A DNA stretch of 64,000 nucleotides from Vulcanimicrobiota bacterium (GCA_019637395.1 JAHBVR010000026.1:1-64000), one strand, 5' to 3'. Numbered from the stretch's first letter, positions 24,138-33,889 are shown. Numbers and translations are program-made. The notes: generated by a model from the letters alone, not told the origin.

Positions 24138-27100
24138 CTAGCTTACCTTTTCGGCGGCCCGCACAGGCTTGACCGGCACGATCTGGGGTTTCGGTCGGAT
24201 CAGCCAGAAGCGGGCCAGGCGGGCGGGCCATTCGGCCAGCATCTGCTCGGCCAGCAGGCTGCCCGTCTCCTGCCGGTGGCGTTCCACCCAGGTCCGCAAG
24301 AGCTGCTGGTCGGCCTCGCCGCATTCCAGCACGGGTACTCCCTGGACGCTGTCATGGTTGAGTTTTCCCTGCAGATCCTCGTCCTGGTCGTAGACAAAAA
24401 CCTGGCCGCCGGTCATAGCCGCGCCCAGGTTACGTCCCACGCTGCCCAGGATCACTACCAGACCGCCGGTCATATACTCGCAAGCGTGCTCGCCGGCTCC
24501 TTCCACCACGGCGGTGGCGCCGCTGTTACGCACGGCCAGGCGTTGGCCTACCCGGCCGGCCGCCAGCAGCACGCCGCCGGTGGCTCCATAGAGCAAGGTG
24601 TTGCCGGCGATCCAGTTGGTGTTGCCACCCAATTCCGGGAAGGTGGGCCGAATAGTGATCTTGCCCCCGTGCAAGCCCTTGCCCACGTAGTCGTTGGCCT
24701 GCCCGATCAATTCGAGATGCAGAGCCGAAACCCCGAAAGCTCCCAGGCTTTGCCCCGCGCTTCCACGCAGGCGCAACTTGAGAAAACCCTCGGGAAGGGC
24801 GCAGTCATGCCCATTGCGCCCGTAGCGTTGCATCAGGTAGCCGCTCAGACGGGTGCCGAAAGCGCGGTCGGTATTCAAAATCGCCCAATCCTCGGGCAGG
24901 TCTTCGAAGCGGTCGATGACTTCCTGGTCCAGGTCGCGGCCGCGGCGCGGCTGTTCGGGGACCAGGCCGGGTTGGTGAGCCAGCGGCAAATCGTCGTCGG
25001 CTCGGGCCAACAGGGGAGTCAGATCGAGATAGCCGGCTTCTTCGCCCAGAATGACCTGTTCCAGGAACTCGGTGCGGCCGATGATTTCCTGCAGACTGCG
25101 CGCGCCTAAAGCGGCCAGGATTTCGCGAATTTCCTCGGCCACTCCCAGCAGGTAGGCGATTACCCGCTCGGGAGTGCCCGGAAACTTGGCCCGCAGTTTG
25201 AGATCCTGGGAAGCGATGCCCACCGGGCAGGTGTTGCTGTGGCAGGCCCGGGCCATCAGACAGCCCTCGGCCACCAGGGCGCTGGTGCCGAAAGCATACT
25301 CATCCGCTCCCAGCAAGGCGGCGATGACCACGTCGCGGCCGCTCTGAAAGCCGCCGTCCACGCGCAGCCGCAACTTGGCGCGCAGGCCGTTGGCCACCAG
25401 CGTCTGCTGGGTCTGAGCCAGCCCCAACTCCCAGGGCATGCCGGCGAACTTGATGGAAGACAAAGGCGAAGCGCCGGTGCCGCCCTCGCTGCCGCTGATC
25501 TGGATGATGTCGGCGAAACCTTTGGCCACGCCGGCGGCCACCGTGCCCACCCCGTCCTCGCTGACCAGCTTCACCGACACTTTCGCGCTCGGATGCAGCC
25601 TTTTCAAGTCGTGAATGAGTTGGGCCAGATCTTCAATGGAATAAATATCGTGGTGAGGGGGCGGGCTGATCAGGTCGACGCCGCTGCGGGTGTGGCGCAC
25701 GCGGGCGATTTCCTCGGTGACCTTATGACCGGGAATCTGACCACCCTCGCCCGGCTTGGAGCCCTGGGCCATCTTGATCTGAAGTTCATCGGCACTGAGC
25801 AGATATCCGGGCGTCACCCCGAAGCGTCCCGAAGCCACCTGCTTGATGCGACTGTTGGACGGGCTGTCGTAGCGTTCCGGGGCCTCACCGCCTTCGCCGC
25901 AGTTGCTGGCGGCGCCCAGCCGGTTGAGGGCGCGGCTCAGGGTTTCGTGGGCTTCGCTGCTCAGGCTGCCGTGGCTCATGGCGCCGGTGGAAAAGCGAGC
26001 TACGATGTCCTCCAGGGGTTCCACTTCTTTCAGGGGCAGGCGGGCCCGATGGTGCACGAAGTCGAGCAAATCGCGCAGCCCCACCCGGCCCTGGTCGCGC
26101 AGCGCCTGCACGTAGTCGCCGTAGCCGGGCAGGCCGTGACGGAATTTGTCATAGGCGTTTTCCACCGGGGCCAGGCTGACTTTGTCCAGAATCTGGTGCA
26201 GCGCTTTCACCACCAGCGGGGAAAAGCGGTGGCGCTCCCCGTCCTTTTTGAACTTGTAGAAACCGGGGCCGGCGTGGGCCGAAGCGGGTTCCTCCTGGGC
26301 GAAGGCCTGCTGGTGCCAGATGGCCTGCCGGCGCGCCAGTTGTTCCAGGGTCAGCCCGCCCAGCCAGGCCGGCGTATCCGGGAAATATCGCTCGATCAGG
26401 CTCTGATCCAGGCCCAGCGACTCGAAAACCTGTCCGGCCCGGTAGCTCGACAAGACCGAAATTCCCATCTTGGCCATAATTTTCAAGAGACCGGTGTGAA
26501 TGGCTCCAATGAATTTGCTCTGCGTTTCTTCGGCGTTGCCGGGGGCCAGTTTGGCAATGGTGTCCAGGGCCAGATAGGGAAAAATGGCGCCGGCCCCATA
26601 GCCCAGCAGACAGGCGAAATGATGGACTTCACGCGGTTCCCCGCTGACCACCACCAGGGTGGCGTTGAGGCGCAGCCCGGCTTCCAATAAACGGTGATGG
26701 ACCGCGCTGGTGGCCAGCAGGGAGGGAATGGGGGCCCGGAAGGCGTTGACCCCTCCGTCGTAGAGCACCACCAGGGAAGCGCCCTGGCGCACCGCTTCCA
26801 CGGCTTCCAGGCAGATTTGCTCGAGACGCTCTTCCAGGGCCTGCGGTCCGCTATGGGGCGCCCATACGCAGTGAAGCACGATATGCGGAAGCCAGCGCGG
26901 ACTCAGGCTCATCAGGCGGCGGAATTCAGAGGTGGAAAGGACCGGGCCGGGCAGGTCGACCAGGCGGCAGGCCTCCATTTCCTCGGTCAACACGTTGGTG
27001 CGCCTCCCCACCCAGGTGCGCAGCGACATGACTAATTTTTCGCGAAGCGGATCGATCGGTGGGTTGGTGACTTGGGCAAAGCGTTGGCGGAAATAGTGAA

Positions 27101-28697
27101 ACAAAGGGCGGATGGTGGGGGAGAGGGGAGCGGGCGGAGTATCGTCCCCCATCGAGCCGATGGGTTCGGCGCCGCTATTCATCATCGGTTTGAGGACGGT
27201 GATTTCATCTTCGTGATTGAAGCCAAAGGCCAGTTGGCGGCGGTGCAGCGTCTCTTTGCTGGGCGTTTCCAGCCAGGAGTCCTGCACTTCCTGGGCGGGC
27301 AAGGGGCGCTCGCGCTCGGCCATCAGTTGTCCGTAAGGATGGCGGCGGGCCAGTTGCTCCTTTAGTTCGTGATTGCTCACCCAGCGCTTTTCTTGCAGGT
27401 CAATGGCGACGATTTCGCCGGGACCGAGCATGCCGCGCTTTTCCACCAGCTCGTCGGGGATGCGCACGCAACCGGCCTCCGAGGAGGCGACCACCAGCTG
27501 ATTTTTCAAGATGGTGTAGCGCATAGGACGCAGGCCGTTGCGGTCCAGCAGCGCGCCTACCCAGCGGCCGTCGAAAAAGGCCATGGCGGCGGGACCTTCC
27601 CAGGGCTCCATCAGAGCGCCGAGATAGCGATAGAAATCGCGCCAGTGTTCGGGCATGCCGCCGGCCGGAACGTTCTCCCACAGTTCCGGCACCATCATCA
27701 TCAGGCTGGGCAGCGTTTCCCGCCCGCCCTGCACGAAAAATTCCAGCACGTTGTCAAAAGCGCCGCTGTCGCTGGTGTGGGGCTGAATGACCGGGATCAG
27801 ATGGCTCTGATCCTGGCCGGCCAAATGCAGAGCCACTTCGCGGGCCCGCATCCACTTCTGGTTGGCCTGCAGCGTATTGATCTCGCCGTTATGGCAGATC
27901 ATGCGGAAAGGCTGGGTGAGATTCCAGCTCGGGAAAGTATTGGTGCTGTAGCGCTGGTGAAAGAGGGCGACGGCGCTTTCAAAATCCGGGTCGGTCAGGT
28001 CGGGGTAAAAACGCCCCAATTCGGCCGCGCCGCACAGACCTTTGTAGTTGATCGAATGAGAAGACAGACTGGCGATATAAAAATCGTCGTGGATGCTGGC
28101 TTCGCGCAGAATTTGCTCGGTCCGCCGGCGGGCCTGATAGAGGGCATTTTCAAAGTGGGCGGCCTGACCCTGGCCGATGAAAAGATGCTGCATGTGGGGC
28201 CGTATGGACAGGGCCCGCTGCCCGAGAGCAGACAGATCCAGCGGCACTTCACGCCAGCCCAGCGGTTCGAGCTGTTGCTGGCGCAGGCACTCTTCCAGGC
28301 AGCGCCGGGCCTGACTGCGGCCGCGGGCATCGCCCAGGGGTAGATAAATGCTGCCCACGGCCCAGTTCTCGGCGGGCACCGGCCGGCCGTGCAGCGCCTG
28401 GTAGACCTTCTGGAAAAAGCGCCGCGGAGTTTGGGTCATGAGGCCGGCTCCATCACCGGTCTTGCCGTCGGCGGCGACGGCCCCCCGGTGAGCGTGGTTG
28501 CCCAGGGCTTCCAGGGCCATGGCCACCACCTGGTGACCGGGTTGGGCGCCGAGGTGGGCCACGAACCCCACGCCACAACTATCTTTTTCCGGGCCGATCA
28601 GCAAATTGCCCCCGTTCGTACGGTCGCTCGCAGCAAGCTGCTTCGACTCCCGCGAGTTTTTTGTGGGGCTAACCGCTGCGCGGATATCCTGATACAT
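24138..28697 (-). CDS. gltB: Glutamate synthase, large subunit
   Basis: A 1519-residue enzyme that makes two glutamates from glutamine and 2-oxoglutarate. The class II amidotransferase nucleophile is Cys41 in 'DSCGVGFVAHLG', so a 40-residue propeptide must be removed. The central domain and the FMN-binding synthase domain follow ('GEGGEAPERYDS', 'GRFGVTPGYLLSADELQIKMAQG', 'KPGEGGQIPGHKV'). The 3Fe-4S ligands are in GCLMARACHSNTC, with the correct C-x5-C-x4-C spacing. The C-terminal beta-helix domain reads 'GNTLLYGATGGVLLAAGRVGQRLAVRNSGA' in pieces. The usual small subunit (gltD) is not next to it. Either it is elsewhere or the enzyme takes electrons from ferredoxin; length and domains fit both forms. 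Confidence 0.95.
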   Translation of the reverse strand: MYQDIRAAVSPTKNSRESKQLAASDRTNGGNLLIGPEKDSCGVGFVAHLGAQPGHQVVAMALEALGNHAHRGAVAADGKTGDGAGLMTQTPRRFFQKVYQALHGRPVPAENWAVGSIYLPLGDARGRSQARRCLEECLRQQQLEPLGWREVPLDLSALGQRALSIRPHMQHLFIGQGQAAHFENALYQARRRTEQILREASIHDDFYIASLSSHSINYKGLCGAAELGRFYPDLTDPDFESAVALFHQRYSTNTFPSWNLTQPFRMICHNGEINTLQANQKWMRAREVALHLAGQDQSHLIPVIQPHTSDSGAFDNVLEFFVQGGRETLPSLMMMVPELWENVPAGGMPEHWRDFYRYLGALMEPWEGPAAMAFFDGRWVGALLDRNGLRPMRYTILKNQLVVASSEAGCVRIPDELVEKRGMLGPGEIVAIDLQEKRWVSNHELKEQLARRHPYGQLMAERERPLPAQEVQDSWLETPSKETLHRRQLAFGFNHEDEITVLKPMMNSGAEPIGSMGDDTPPAPLSPTIRPLFHYFRQRFAQVTNPPIDPLREKLVMSLRTWVGRRTNVLTEEMEACRLVDLPGPVLSTSEFRRLMSLSPRWLPHIVLHCVWAPHSGPQALEERLEQICLEAVEAVRQGASLVVLYDGGVNAFRAPIPSLLATSAVHHRLLEAGLRLNATLVVVSGEPREVHHFACLLGYGAGAIFPYLALDTIAKLAPGNAEETQSKFIGAIHTGLLKIMAKMGISVLSSYRAGQVFESLGLDQSLIERYFPDTPAWLGGLTLEQLARRQAIWHQQAFAQEEPASAHAGPGFYKFKKDGERHRFSPLVVKALHQILDKVSLAPVENAYDKFRHGLPGYGDYVQALRDQGRVGLRDLLDFVHHRARLPLKEVEPLEDIVARFSTGAMSHGSLSSEAHETLSRALNRLGAASNCGEGGEAPERYDSPSNSRIKQVASGRFGVTPGYLLSADELQIKMAQGSKPGEGGQIPGHKVTEEIARVRHTRSGVDLISPPPHHDIYSIEDLAQLIHDLKRLHPSAKVSVKLVSEDGVGTVAAGVAKGFADIIQISGSEGGTGASPLSSIKFAGMPWELGLAQTQQTLVANGLRAKLRLRVDGGFQSGRDVVIAALLGADEYAFGTSALVAEGCLMARACHSNTCPVGIASQDLKLRAKFPGTPERVIAYLLGVAEEIREILAALGARSLQEIIGRTEFLEQVILGEEAGYLDLTPLLARADDDLPLAHQPGLVPEQPRRGRDLDQEVIDRFEDLPEDWAILNTDRAFGTRLSGYLMQRYGRNGHDCALPEGFLKLRLRGSAGQSLGAFGVSALHLELIGQANDYVGKGLHGGKITIRPTFPELGGNTNWIAGNTLLYGATGGVLLAAGRVGQRLAVRNSGATAVVEGAGEHACEYMTGGLVVILGSVGRNLGAAMTGGQVFVYDQDEDLQGKLNHDSVQGVPVLECGEADQQLLRTWVERHRQETGSLLAEQMLAEWPARLARFWLIRPKPQIVPVKPVRAAEKVS

Positions 28698-28791
28698 GGT
28701 TCGCTTTTACCACGGCCGAGGGCAAACCTCAAGGGGCCTGCAACCCGGCTGCAATGAAGGGGTTGGGCGGCCCCGCGGCGCAGGCGCGGCT

Positions 28792-29394
28792 ATGCGCAGA
28801 CTTCTTGTTTTGGCGGCCCTGAGCGGATGGGGCTGGGCTCAACCTCAATACGATATGACCCGGACCCGCCCGCTGGAGTCATGGAAGCGCCAGATCACCG
28901 AGTACAGCCGGCGCCATTATGGGGAAGCGGATTGGCGCCTGAAGCCGCGCTGTATCGTGCTGCACTACACGGCCGGCACCAGCTTTCCCTGGAACCTGGT
29001 CAATACCCCGGACTTTGCCGGTGAAACGCCCGGATTGGCCAGCCACTACGTGGTCGACGGCGCCAAGATCTGGCAGATCATCCCGCCGGAGGTTCGTTCG
29101 CGCGGCGCCTACGGCATCAACCATCGGGCCATCAACATCGAAATGGTGGGCGCCGACGCCCGCGATATGATCCACAACCGCAAGTGCACCCTGGACACCA
29201 CCGCCGAGCTGGTGCGCGATTTGCTCGAGCGTTTTCAATTGACCGCGAAAGACGTTTACTCCCACCAACAGGTGGCCGAGATGAACACCCGCGTTTGCCC
29301 GTGGGTCTTGGACCTGGTGAACGGCGAGCCTTACCACAAGGTCGACCCGGGCGCGGCCTCGATGCGCTATGTGTTGGATAAACTCGCGCGGTAG
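28792..29394 (+). CDS. Exported N-acetylmuramoyl-L-alanine amidase (amidase_2)
   Basis: A 200-residue peptidoglycan amidase with a signal peptide (LLVLAALSGWGWAQ). Zinc-ligand motifs are 'IVLHYTAGTS' (first His), 'INIEMVG' (catalytic Glu region) and 'DVYSHQQVAEMNTRVCPW' (second His and the Cys/Asp-like position). The domain spans residues ~45-180. It should cleave the bond between MurNAc and the stem peptide. I chose ATG 28792 since the signal peptide starts there; the frame extends to 28696 but the added residues look non-coding and would overlap gltB's start. The last 28 bases overlap the convergent membrane-protein gene. Confidence 0.82.
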   Translation: MRRLLVLAALSGWGWAQPQYDMTRTRPLESWKRQITEYSRRHYGEADWRLKPRCIVLHYTAGTSFPWNLVNTPDFAGETPGLASHYVVDGAKIWQIIPPEVRSRGAYGINHRAINIEMVGADARDMIHNRKCTLDTTAELVRDLLERFQLTAKDVYSHQQVAEMNTRVCPWVLDLVNGEPYHKVDPGAASMRYVLDKLAR

Positions 29395-29900
29395 AGAACG
29401 AAGGCGATGGTGCCCAGAGCGGCCGTCGAACCCATGAGTGTGCTCAAGGTCAGGAAGAAAAGGCCGACGGCGCTGCTGACCAGGAATTTTCCGGTGCGCC
29501 CCAGCTCGGCCCGCAAACCGAGCTCGGAGGTGCCGCGCAGAGTCACGTAAAACGGCCGGGCGGCCACGCCCACCAGGAACAAGAGCATGAAGGCCGGTAC
29601 AAAGAAGAACAGAAATTGAGCGGCCAGCCAGGCCAGCCTGGACTGTTCGTAGAGCTTCTGCTCTTTTTCGGCCCACCACAGGGCTACCGGGTCCTGCAGG
29701 GCGGGAGAGTCGGGCGGAAAAGCGGCCCGCCGGTAGAAATCGAAGGATTTCAACAGAACCAGCAGTCCCAGGGGGATTTTGCTGAGCAGGCACAGCCAGA
29801 ACAGCCAGTTGCCATCGCCCGGCGGGATAACCATGATGATGCCGACAGCCAGCACGAACCCTGAGGTGCCGGCCAGGACCAGGCCCAGGCGCTTTAGCAT
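29367..29900 (-). CDS. Membrane protein, unknown function
   Basis: A 177-residue protein with about four membrane segments: two near the N-terminus (LVLAGTSGFVLAVGIIMVI; 'WLFWLCLLSKIPLGLLVLL'), one at ~95-115 ('WLAAQFLFFFVPAFMLLFLV') and one at ~140-160, with a charged loop between the pairs. I recognise no family. ATG at 29900 is the first Met of the hydrophobic frame; the longer upstream frame to 30362 is antisense to the TAXI gene and is discarded. It is transcribed alone, divergently from 29952 with 51 bases between. Confidence 0.6.
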   Translation of the reverse strand: MLKRLGLVLAGTSGFVLAVGIIMVIPPGDGNWLFWLCLLSKIPLGLLVLLKSFDFYRRAAFPPDSPALQDPVALWWAEKEQKLYEQSRLAWLAAQFLFFFVPAFMLLFLVGVAARPFYVTLRGTSELGLRAELGRTGKFLVSSAVGLFFLTLSTLMGSTAALGTIAFVLYRASLSNT

Positions 29901-29951
29901 TTTCCGATTATACCATACAGGAGGCCCAAAGTCGCCGCGGAAACGCCCGCT

Positions 29952-31220
29952 ATGGGGAGCTGGCTGAAATGGGTCCTGGGATTGGTGGTGCTCGCCTCCG
30001 TCTCGCTCTGGATTTATGGCCGTGATGTCATTCCCCGGCCGATCCGCATCGCCGCCAGCAATCCCGAGTCGCAGGAACACCGGGTGGCCTCCGCCCTTTC
30101 CCAGGTTTTGGTCGAGCGCCACCATCCGGTGCAGGTCGTGGACGGCGACGGCTCGCGCGACAACGCCGAGAAGCTCCGGGCGGGGGAGGCCGAACTGGCG
30201 GTGGTCAAAGGTGGCGCCGTCAATTTGCAGGGTCTGGAAGTGGTGGCCCCGCTCTATCCGGATGTGGTCCTCTTCGTGGTGCGCAAGAGCCGCAAGATTC
30301 AGCGCATCACCGATTTGAAGGGCAAGAAGATGTTGGTAGGCCTGGAGCTGTCCGGAACTCACGAGTTGGCCCGCATGATTTTAGGACACTACCGCTTGAC
30401 CGGCGCGGTTCAGGAATCCAACCAGTACTTTAATGATTTGCTCAGCGACGCCAGCCTGGATGGAGCTCTGGTGGCCACCGCCCTGACCAATCCCGACCTG
30501 GTCAAGCTGATGAGCACGGACCAGTTCGAGATTCTGCCCATCGACGAGGCACAGGCCCTGGCCACGCTGTTTCCTTACTTCCACACCCTCGACGTGCCGG
30601 TGGGCATCTTTTTGGGGGATGGACCCATCCCTCCCAGGGTGACTCGGACTCTGGCGCTGCCGTGCCTGTTGGTGGGCAAGCCGGAGAGCTCGCCGCGTAT
30701 GATCGGCGCGGTGCTCGACGCTCTCTATGATCACCGGCTACGTCCGCAGTTCCCCACTCTCTATAGCCAGGCCGAAGCCGCCAACTGGTCGCTCACGGCC
30801 ATGCATCCGGCATCGCGCGACTACTACGATCCCTATCGAGGCCTGACCACAGCCGCGGCTTTTTTGAGTTCCCTCAGTGCTCTGAAGGAGCTGATGGTGG
30901 CCAGCCTGGCGCTGTTCTGGTTGGGCATGGAACGCTACCGTAGGCGCCAGGAGCTCGCTCACCAGGAGGAAATTCGCCAACAAAAGGAGCGCCTGGGGGC
31001 TTTTATCAACCAGACCATCGAATTTGAAAGCGAACTGCTGGATCATCGAGAGGATTCTGATTTTTTGGCGCAACTGCTGGTGCGGGTCACGCAACTCAAG
31101 GTCCAGGCCCTGCAAGAATTGACCCACGAGGCCCTGCGCAGCGACCAGGGCTTCGCCATCTTCCTGGCTCAGTGCCGGGAACTGGTTGACCGCATCCACT
31201 ACAATCGTGACCGCCTGTGA
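29952..31220 (+). CDS. Membrane-anchored TAXI-type solute-binding protein
   Basis: A 422-residue protein. Residues 1-20 form an uncleaved membrane anchor and ~30-290 a TAXI/NMT1-like periplasmic binding domain ('PIRIAASNPESQEHRVASAL', 'AGEAELAVVKGG', 'DLKGKKMLVGLELSGTHELAR', 'TVPVGIFL'-like 'LDVPVGIFLGDG'). A second membrane helix (~300-320) and a cytoplasmic coiled coil (RRRQELAHQEEIRQQKERL) follow. Soluble TAXI proteins normally hand substrates to TRAP permeases, none of which is nearby. Two membrane spans and a coiled-coil tail instead suggest a receptor. The next gene starts at a GTG overlapping this stop (GTGA). Confidence 0.78.
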   Translation: MGSWLKWVLGLVVLASVSLWIYGRDVIPRPIRIAASNPESQEHRVASALSQVLVERHHPVQVVDGDGSRDNAEKLRAGEAELAVVKGGAVNLQGLEVVAPLYPDVVLFVVRKSRKIQRITDLKGKKMLVGLELSGTHELARMILGHYRLTGAVQESNQYFNDLLSDASLDGALVATALTNPDLVKLMSTDQFEILPIDEAQALATLFPYFHTLDVPVGIFLGDGPIPPRVTRTLALPCLLVGKPESSPRMIGAVLDALYDHRLRPQFPTLYSQAEAANWSLTAMHPASRDYYDPYRGLTTAAAFLSSLSALKELMVASLALFWLGMERYRRRQELAHQEEIRQQKERLGAFINQTIEFESELLDHREDSDFLAQLLVRVTQLKVQALQELTHEALRSDQGFAIFLAQCRELVDRIHYNRDRL

Positions 31221-32704
31221 AAACCCGCTTTCGCCAGGGTCTGCTCTGGAACGGACGGGACGGTTTCGAGGCTGGGGACCTCTGGGTGGAGGCCGGGTCT
31301 TTTGCCAGCCCGGGCGCGGCCGGGTCCGAGGTCGACCTGCAAGGCGGCTGGGTGGTGCCGGCTCTGTGGGATTCCCACTTGCACCTGTTGCTGCTGGCTC
31401 GCTGCCTGGGCCAGGTCGACCTGAGCGACTGCCGGAACAAGTCCGACTTGTTGAAACGTCTGGATGCGGCCGAGGGTGCCTGGGTGGAAGGCTACGGCTG
31501 GAACGAATCACATTGGCTCGAGCCGGATTTACCGAGGCGCGAGGAACTCGATCGGGCCTGTGGTGGACGGCCTTGCTGGCTGACCCGCAGCGACCTGCAT
31601 TCCGCCTTCACCAATAGCGCGGGGCTCAAACTGGCCGGGATTTCGGCCCGGACGGCCGATCCGCCCGGAGGACGCATTGAACGCGATGCATCGGGAACGC
31701 CAACCGGATTGCTGGCCGATCTGGCCATGCTCTTGATAGAGAGGCTGATCGGCTGGCCGGAACGCGAGCGTCTGAGCCGGTTGCTCCGCCAGGCCTGCGC
31801 GCAAATGCACGGTTACGGCATTGGCGGGGTTTGCGATCAGCGCATCACCGACCTGGATGATGGCCCCCTGGCCTGGAGCCTTTATCGCGAACTACGCTTG
31901 CCGCTCAGGATTCATTGCAATCGCGCCGCCCACGAAGACCTCAGTTCGGGTCCGCGCTTTCTAGAGGGCGATGACTGGTTGCGCTGCGGGCACGTGAAGC
32001 TTTTTGCCGACGGCTCCCTGGGCAGCCGCACGGCCCGTATGCTGAAGCCTTATCTTGGCGGACAGGAGCGTGGCCTGTGGGTGACCCGGCCGGACGAGAT
32101 GGCCACCCAGTTTGCCCGCGCCCATGCTTTCGGATTCCCGGTCAGCCTCCACGCCATCGGCGACGAGGCGGTGCGGGCGGCCTGCACCCACCTCAAAGGT
32201 CATCCACTCGATCGGATCGAGCATCTCCAGATCCTGAACGAGTTGGATTTGCAAACCCTGCAGCCGGCTTCCCCCACGGCCAGCATGCAGCCGCTGCATT
32301 TACTCGACGACCGCTTCCAGGCCGACCAACTGCTGGGGGAGCGGGCGCGCGGATATTACCGGTTGGCCAGCCTGCAGGCGCGCGGCGTGCGGCTTTCTTT
32401 CGGCAGCGACGCGCCGGTGGCCAGTTTCGACCCCTGGCTGGGCTTGCAGGCCGCCTGCCTGCGCCGGCGCTCGGCCGCCGAAGAACCCTGGTATCCGACG
32501 GAATGCCTGGACCGGGCGGCCGCCCTGCATGCTTATACCCGGGGAGCCTGTGAAAGTTTAGGTTGGCTCCGAGCCGGCCGGCTTGAAGTGGGCGCGCTGG
32601 CGGATTTCTGCGTGATCGATCGCGATCCGCTGACCTGCCCCTGGCCGGCCGAGATCAAGGTGCTGCGCACCGTGCTGGGCGGCGAAACTTATTTTAGCCT
32701 GTAG
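31217..32704 (+). CDS. Amidohydrolase (YtcJ-like metal-dependent hydrolase)
   Basis: A 495-residue amidohydrolase_3 family enzyme. 'PALWDSHLHLLLLARCLGQVDLS' carries the HxH metal ligands in the first barrel strand (as DSHLH). 'VKLFADGSLGSRTARML' resembles the carboxylated-Lys strand, and 'VSLHAIGDEAV', 'RIEHLQ' and 'LSFGSDAPVASFDPW' carry the remaining ligands. 'LEVGALADFCVIDRDPL' is the typical return to the small beta domain. Substrates in the family are cyclic amides or N-acyl compounds, mostly unknown. GTG 31217 overlaps the upstream stop; the patatin gene follows after 32 bases, making a three-gene operon. Confidence 0.87.
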   Translation: MKTRFRQGLLWNGRDGFEAGDLWVEAGSFASPGAAGSEVDLQGGWVVPALWDSHLHLLLLARCLGQVDLSDCRNKSDLLKRLDAAEGAWVEGYGWNESHWLEPDLPRREELDRACGGRPCWLTRSDLHSAFTNSAGLKLAGISARTADPPGGRIERDASGTPTGLLADLAMLLIERLIGWPERERLSRLLRQACAQMHGYGIGGVCDQRITDLDDGPLAWSLYRELRLPLRIHCNRAAHEDLSSGPRFLEGDDWLRCGHVKLFADGSLGSRTARMLKPYLGGQERGLWVTRPDEMATQFARAHAFGFPVSLHAIGDEAVRAACTHLKGHPLDRIEHLQILNELDLQTLQPASPTASMQPLHLLDDRFQADQLLGERARGYYRLASLQARGVRLSFGSDAPVASFDPWLGLQAACLRRRSAAEEPWYPTECLDRAAALHAYTRGACESLGWLRAGRLEVGALADFCVIDRDPLTCPWPAEIKVLRTVLGGETYFSL

Positions 32705-32736
32705 GGATCCCAGCCGGGGCGAGAAAGTCGCCGCCC

Positions 32737-33852
32737 ATGACTGCCAGTCGAGCTTGTACCGCTCTGGTTCTCTCCGGTGGGGGAGCCCGGGGTGCTTATC
32801 AGGCCGGCGTGATGATGGGTCTGCGTCAATTGGGGGTGATCCAGGAGAAGCGCCAGCCCTTTGACATTTTTGTGGGCACCAGCGCGGGGTCGCTCAACTG
32901 CACCCTGCTGGCCGCCTATACTCACCTGCCCCTGCTGGGCTTGCTGGAGATGGAGCAAGTGTGGAGCCAGCTGCGCGCTTCCCAGGTGTTCCGGACCGGT
33001 ATCGGATCGATGCTGGCCAACGGCCTCGGCTGGCTTCGCGACCTGTCTTTGGGCGGATTGCTGGGTAAAGTGAGCCCGCGATTTCTCTTGGACACCGCCC
33101 CCTTTCGCCGGCTGCTCGGCCGCTTACCTTGGGGGCGCCTGGCAGAAAATTTAAGCGCGGGTCATTACCGGGCCTTAGGAATTTTGGCCAGCAACTACAC
33201 CACTTCCAGCGGCGTCTTTTTTTTGCAGGACCAGGGACGCATCGAACCCTGGCGCAAGGTGCGCTATCGGGTCGAACGAGCCGAGATCGGCATGGAGCAC
33301 GTCATGGCCTCCAGTGCCATTCCCATTATCTTCCCCGCGATTCCCATCGGCAGTTGCTATTATGGCGACGGTAGCTTGCGCAACACCGCTCCGCTGGGAC
33401 CAGCCATCCAGTTGGGGGCGCGCAAAATTGTGGCCGTGGGCGTGCGCGAAGCCGGTGACAATTCTCCCAGTCCCGCCCCGGGTACGGCGCCCAAGCTGGC
33501 TGACGTGGTGGGACTTTTATTGGATTCGGTTCTTCTTGATGCCATCGAAGTGGATGTGCAGCATTGTTTGCGCCTGAATAAACTGGCGACCGCCCAGCCC
33601 GAAAATTTTCACCCTGTGGACGTGCTCTGGCTGCGTCCCAGTCGTAACCTGGCTCATTTAGCCCTGCGAATGGAGCGGCGAATGCCTCCGCTGGTTCGCT
33701 ATCTCATGCGGGGGTTGGGGGACGACCAGGCCAGCGCTGAGCTGGCCAGCTACCTGATTTTTGAAGGAGAGTATTGCCGTAGTTTGATGTCCGCGGGAAG
33801 GGAAGACGTGTTGGACCGCCGCCAGGAAGTTCTCGATTTTTTTGCCCGCTAA
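32737..33852 (+). CDS. Patatin-like phospholipase
   Basis: A 371-residue lipid acyl hydrolase. The oxyanion loop 'LSGGGARGAYQAGVM' (about residues 12-26), nucleophile elbow GTSAG with the catalytic Ser (about 49-53), and 'GDGSLRNTAPLGPAIQLGA' with the second catalytic Asp are all present. This is the complete Ser-Asp dyad family pattern. No signal peptide is seen, so it may act at the inner membrane face or be exported otherwise. It is last in the TAXI-amidohydrolase-patatin unit. The substrate is likely phospholipid or lysophospholipid. Confidence 0.88.
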   Translation: MTASRACTALVLSGGGARGAYQAGVMMGLRQLGVIQEKRQPFDIFVGTSAGSLNCTLLAAYTHLPLLGLLEMEQVWSQLRASQVFRTGIGSMLANGLGWLRDLSLGGLLGKVSPRFLLDTAPFRRLLGRLPWGRLAENLSAGHYRALGILASNYTTSSGVFFLQDQGRIEPWRKVRYRVERAEIGMEHVMASSAIPIIFPAIPIGSCYYGDGSLRNTAPLGPAIQLGARKIVAVGVREAGDNSPSPAPGTAPKLADVVGLLLDSVLLDAIEVDVQHCLRLNKLATAQPENFHPVDVLWLRPSRNLAHLALRMERRMPPLVRYLMRGLGDDQASAELASYLIFEGEYCRSLMSAGREDVLDRRQEVLDFFAR

Positions 33853-33860
33853 ATGGTCGT

Positions 33861-33889
33861 TTGGCTCATTTTCCGTTGATTGCTATAGG
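33861..33889 (+). promoter_or_regulatory. Likely sigma-70-type promoter for the MarR gene
   Basis: TTGGCT (33861-33866) and TATAGG (33884-33889) are separated by 17 bases. Both differ modestly from TTGACA/TATAAT. The transcript would start near 33896 and give a short leader before the MarR ATG at 33920. AAAGGAG at 33896-33902 is too far to serve that ATG well. Confidence 0.4.

Noticed and set aside
25239-26690. 483-codon plus-strand frame within gltB
   Set aside because: It is the complement of conserved GltB codons, with His/Gln/Gly-rich translation and no family motifs.
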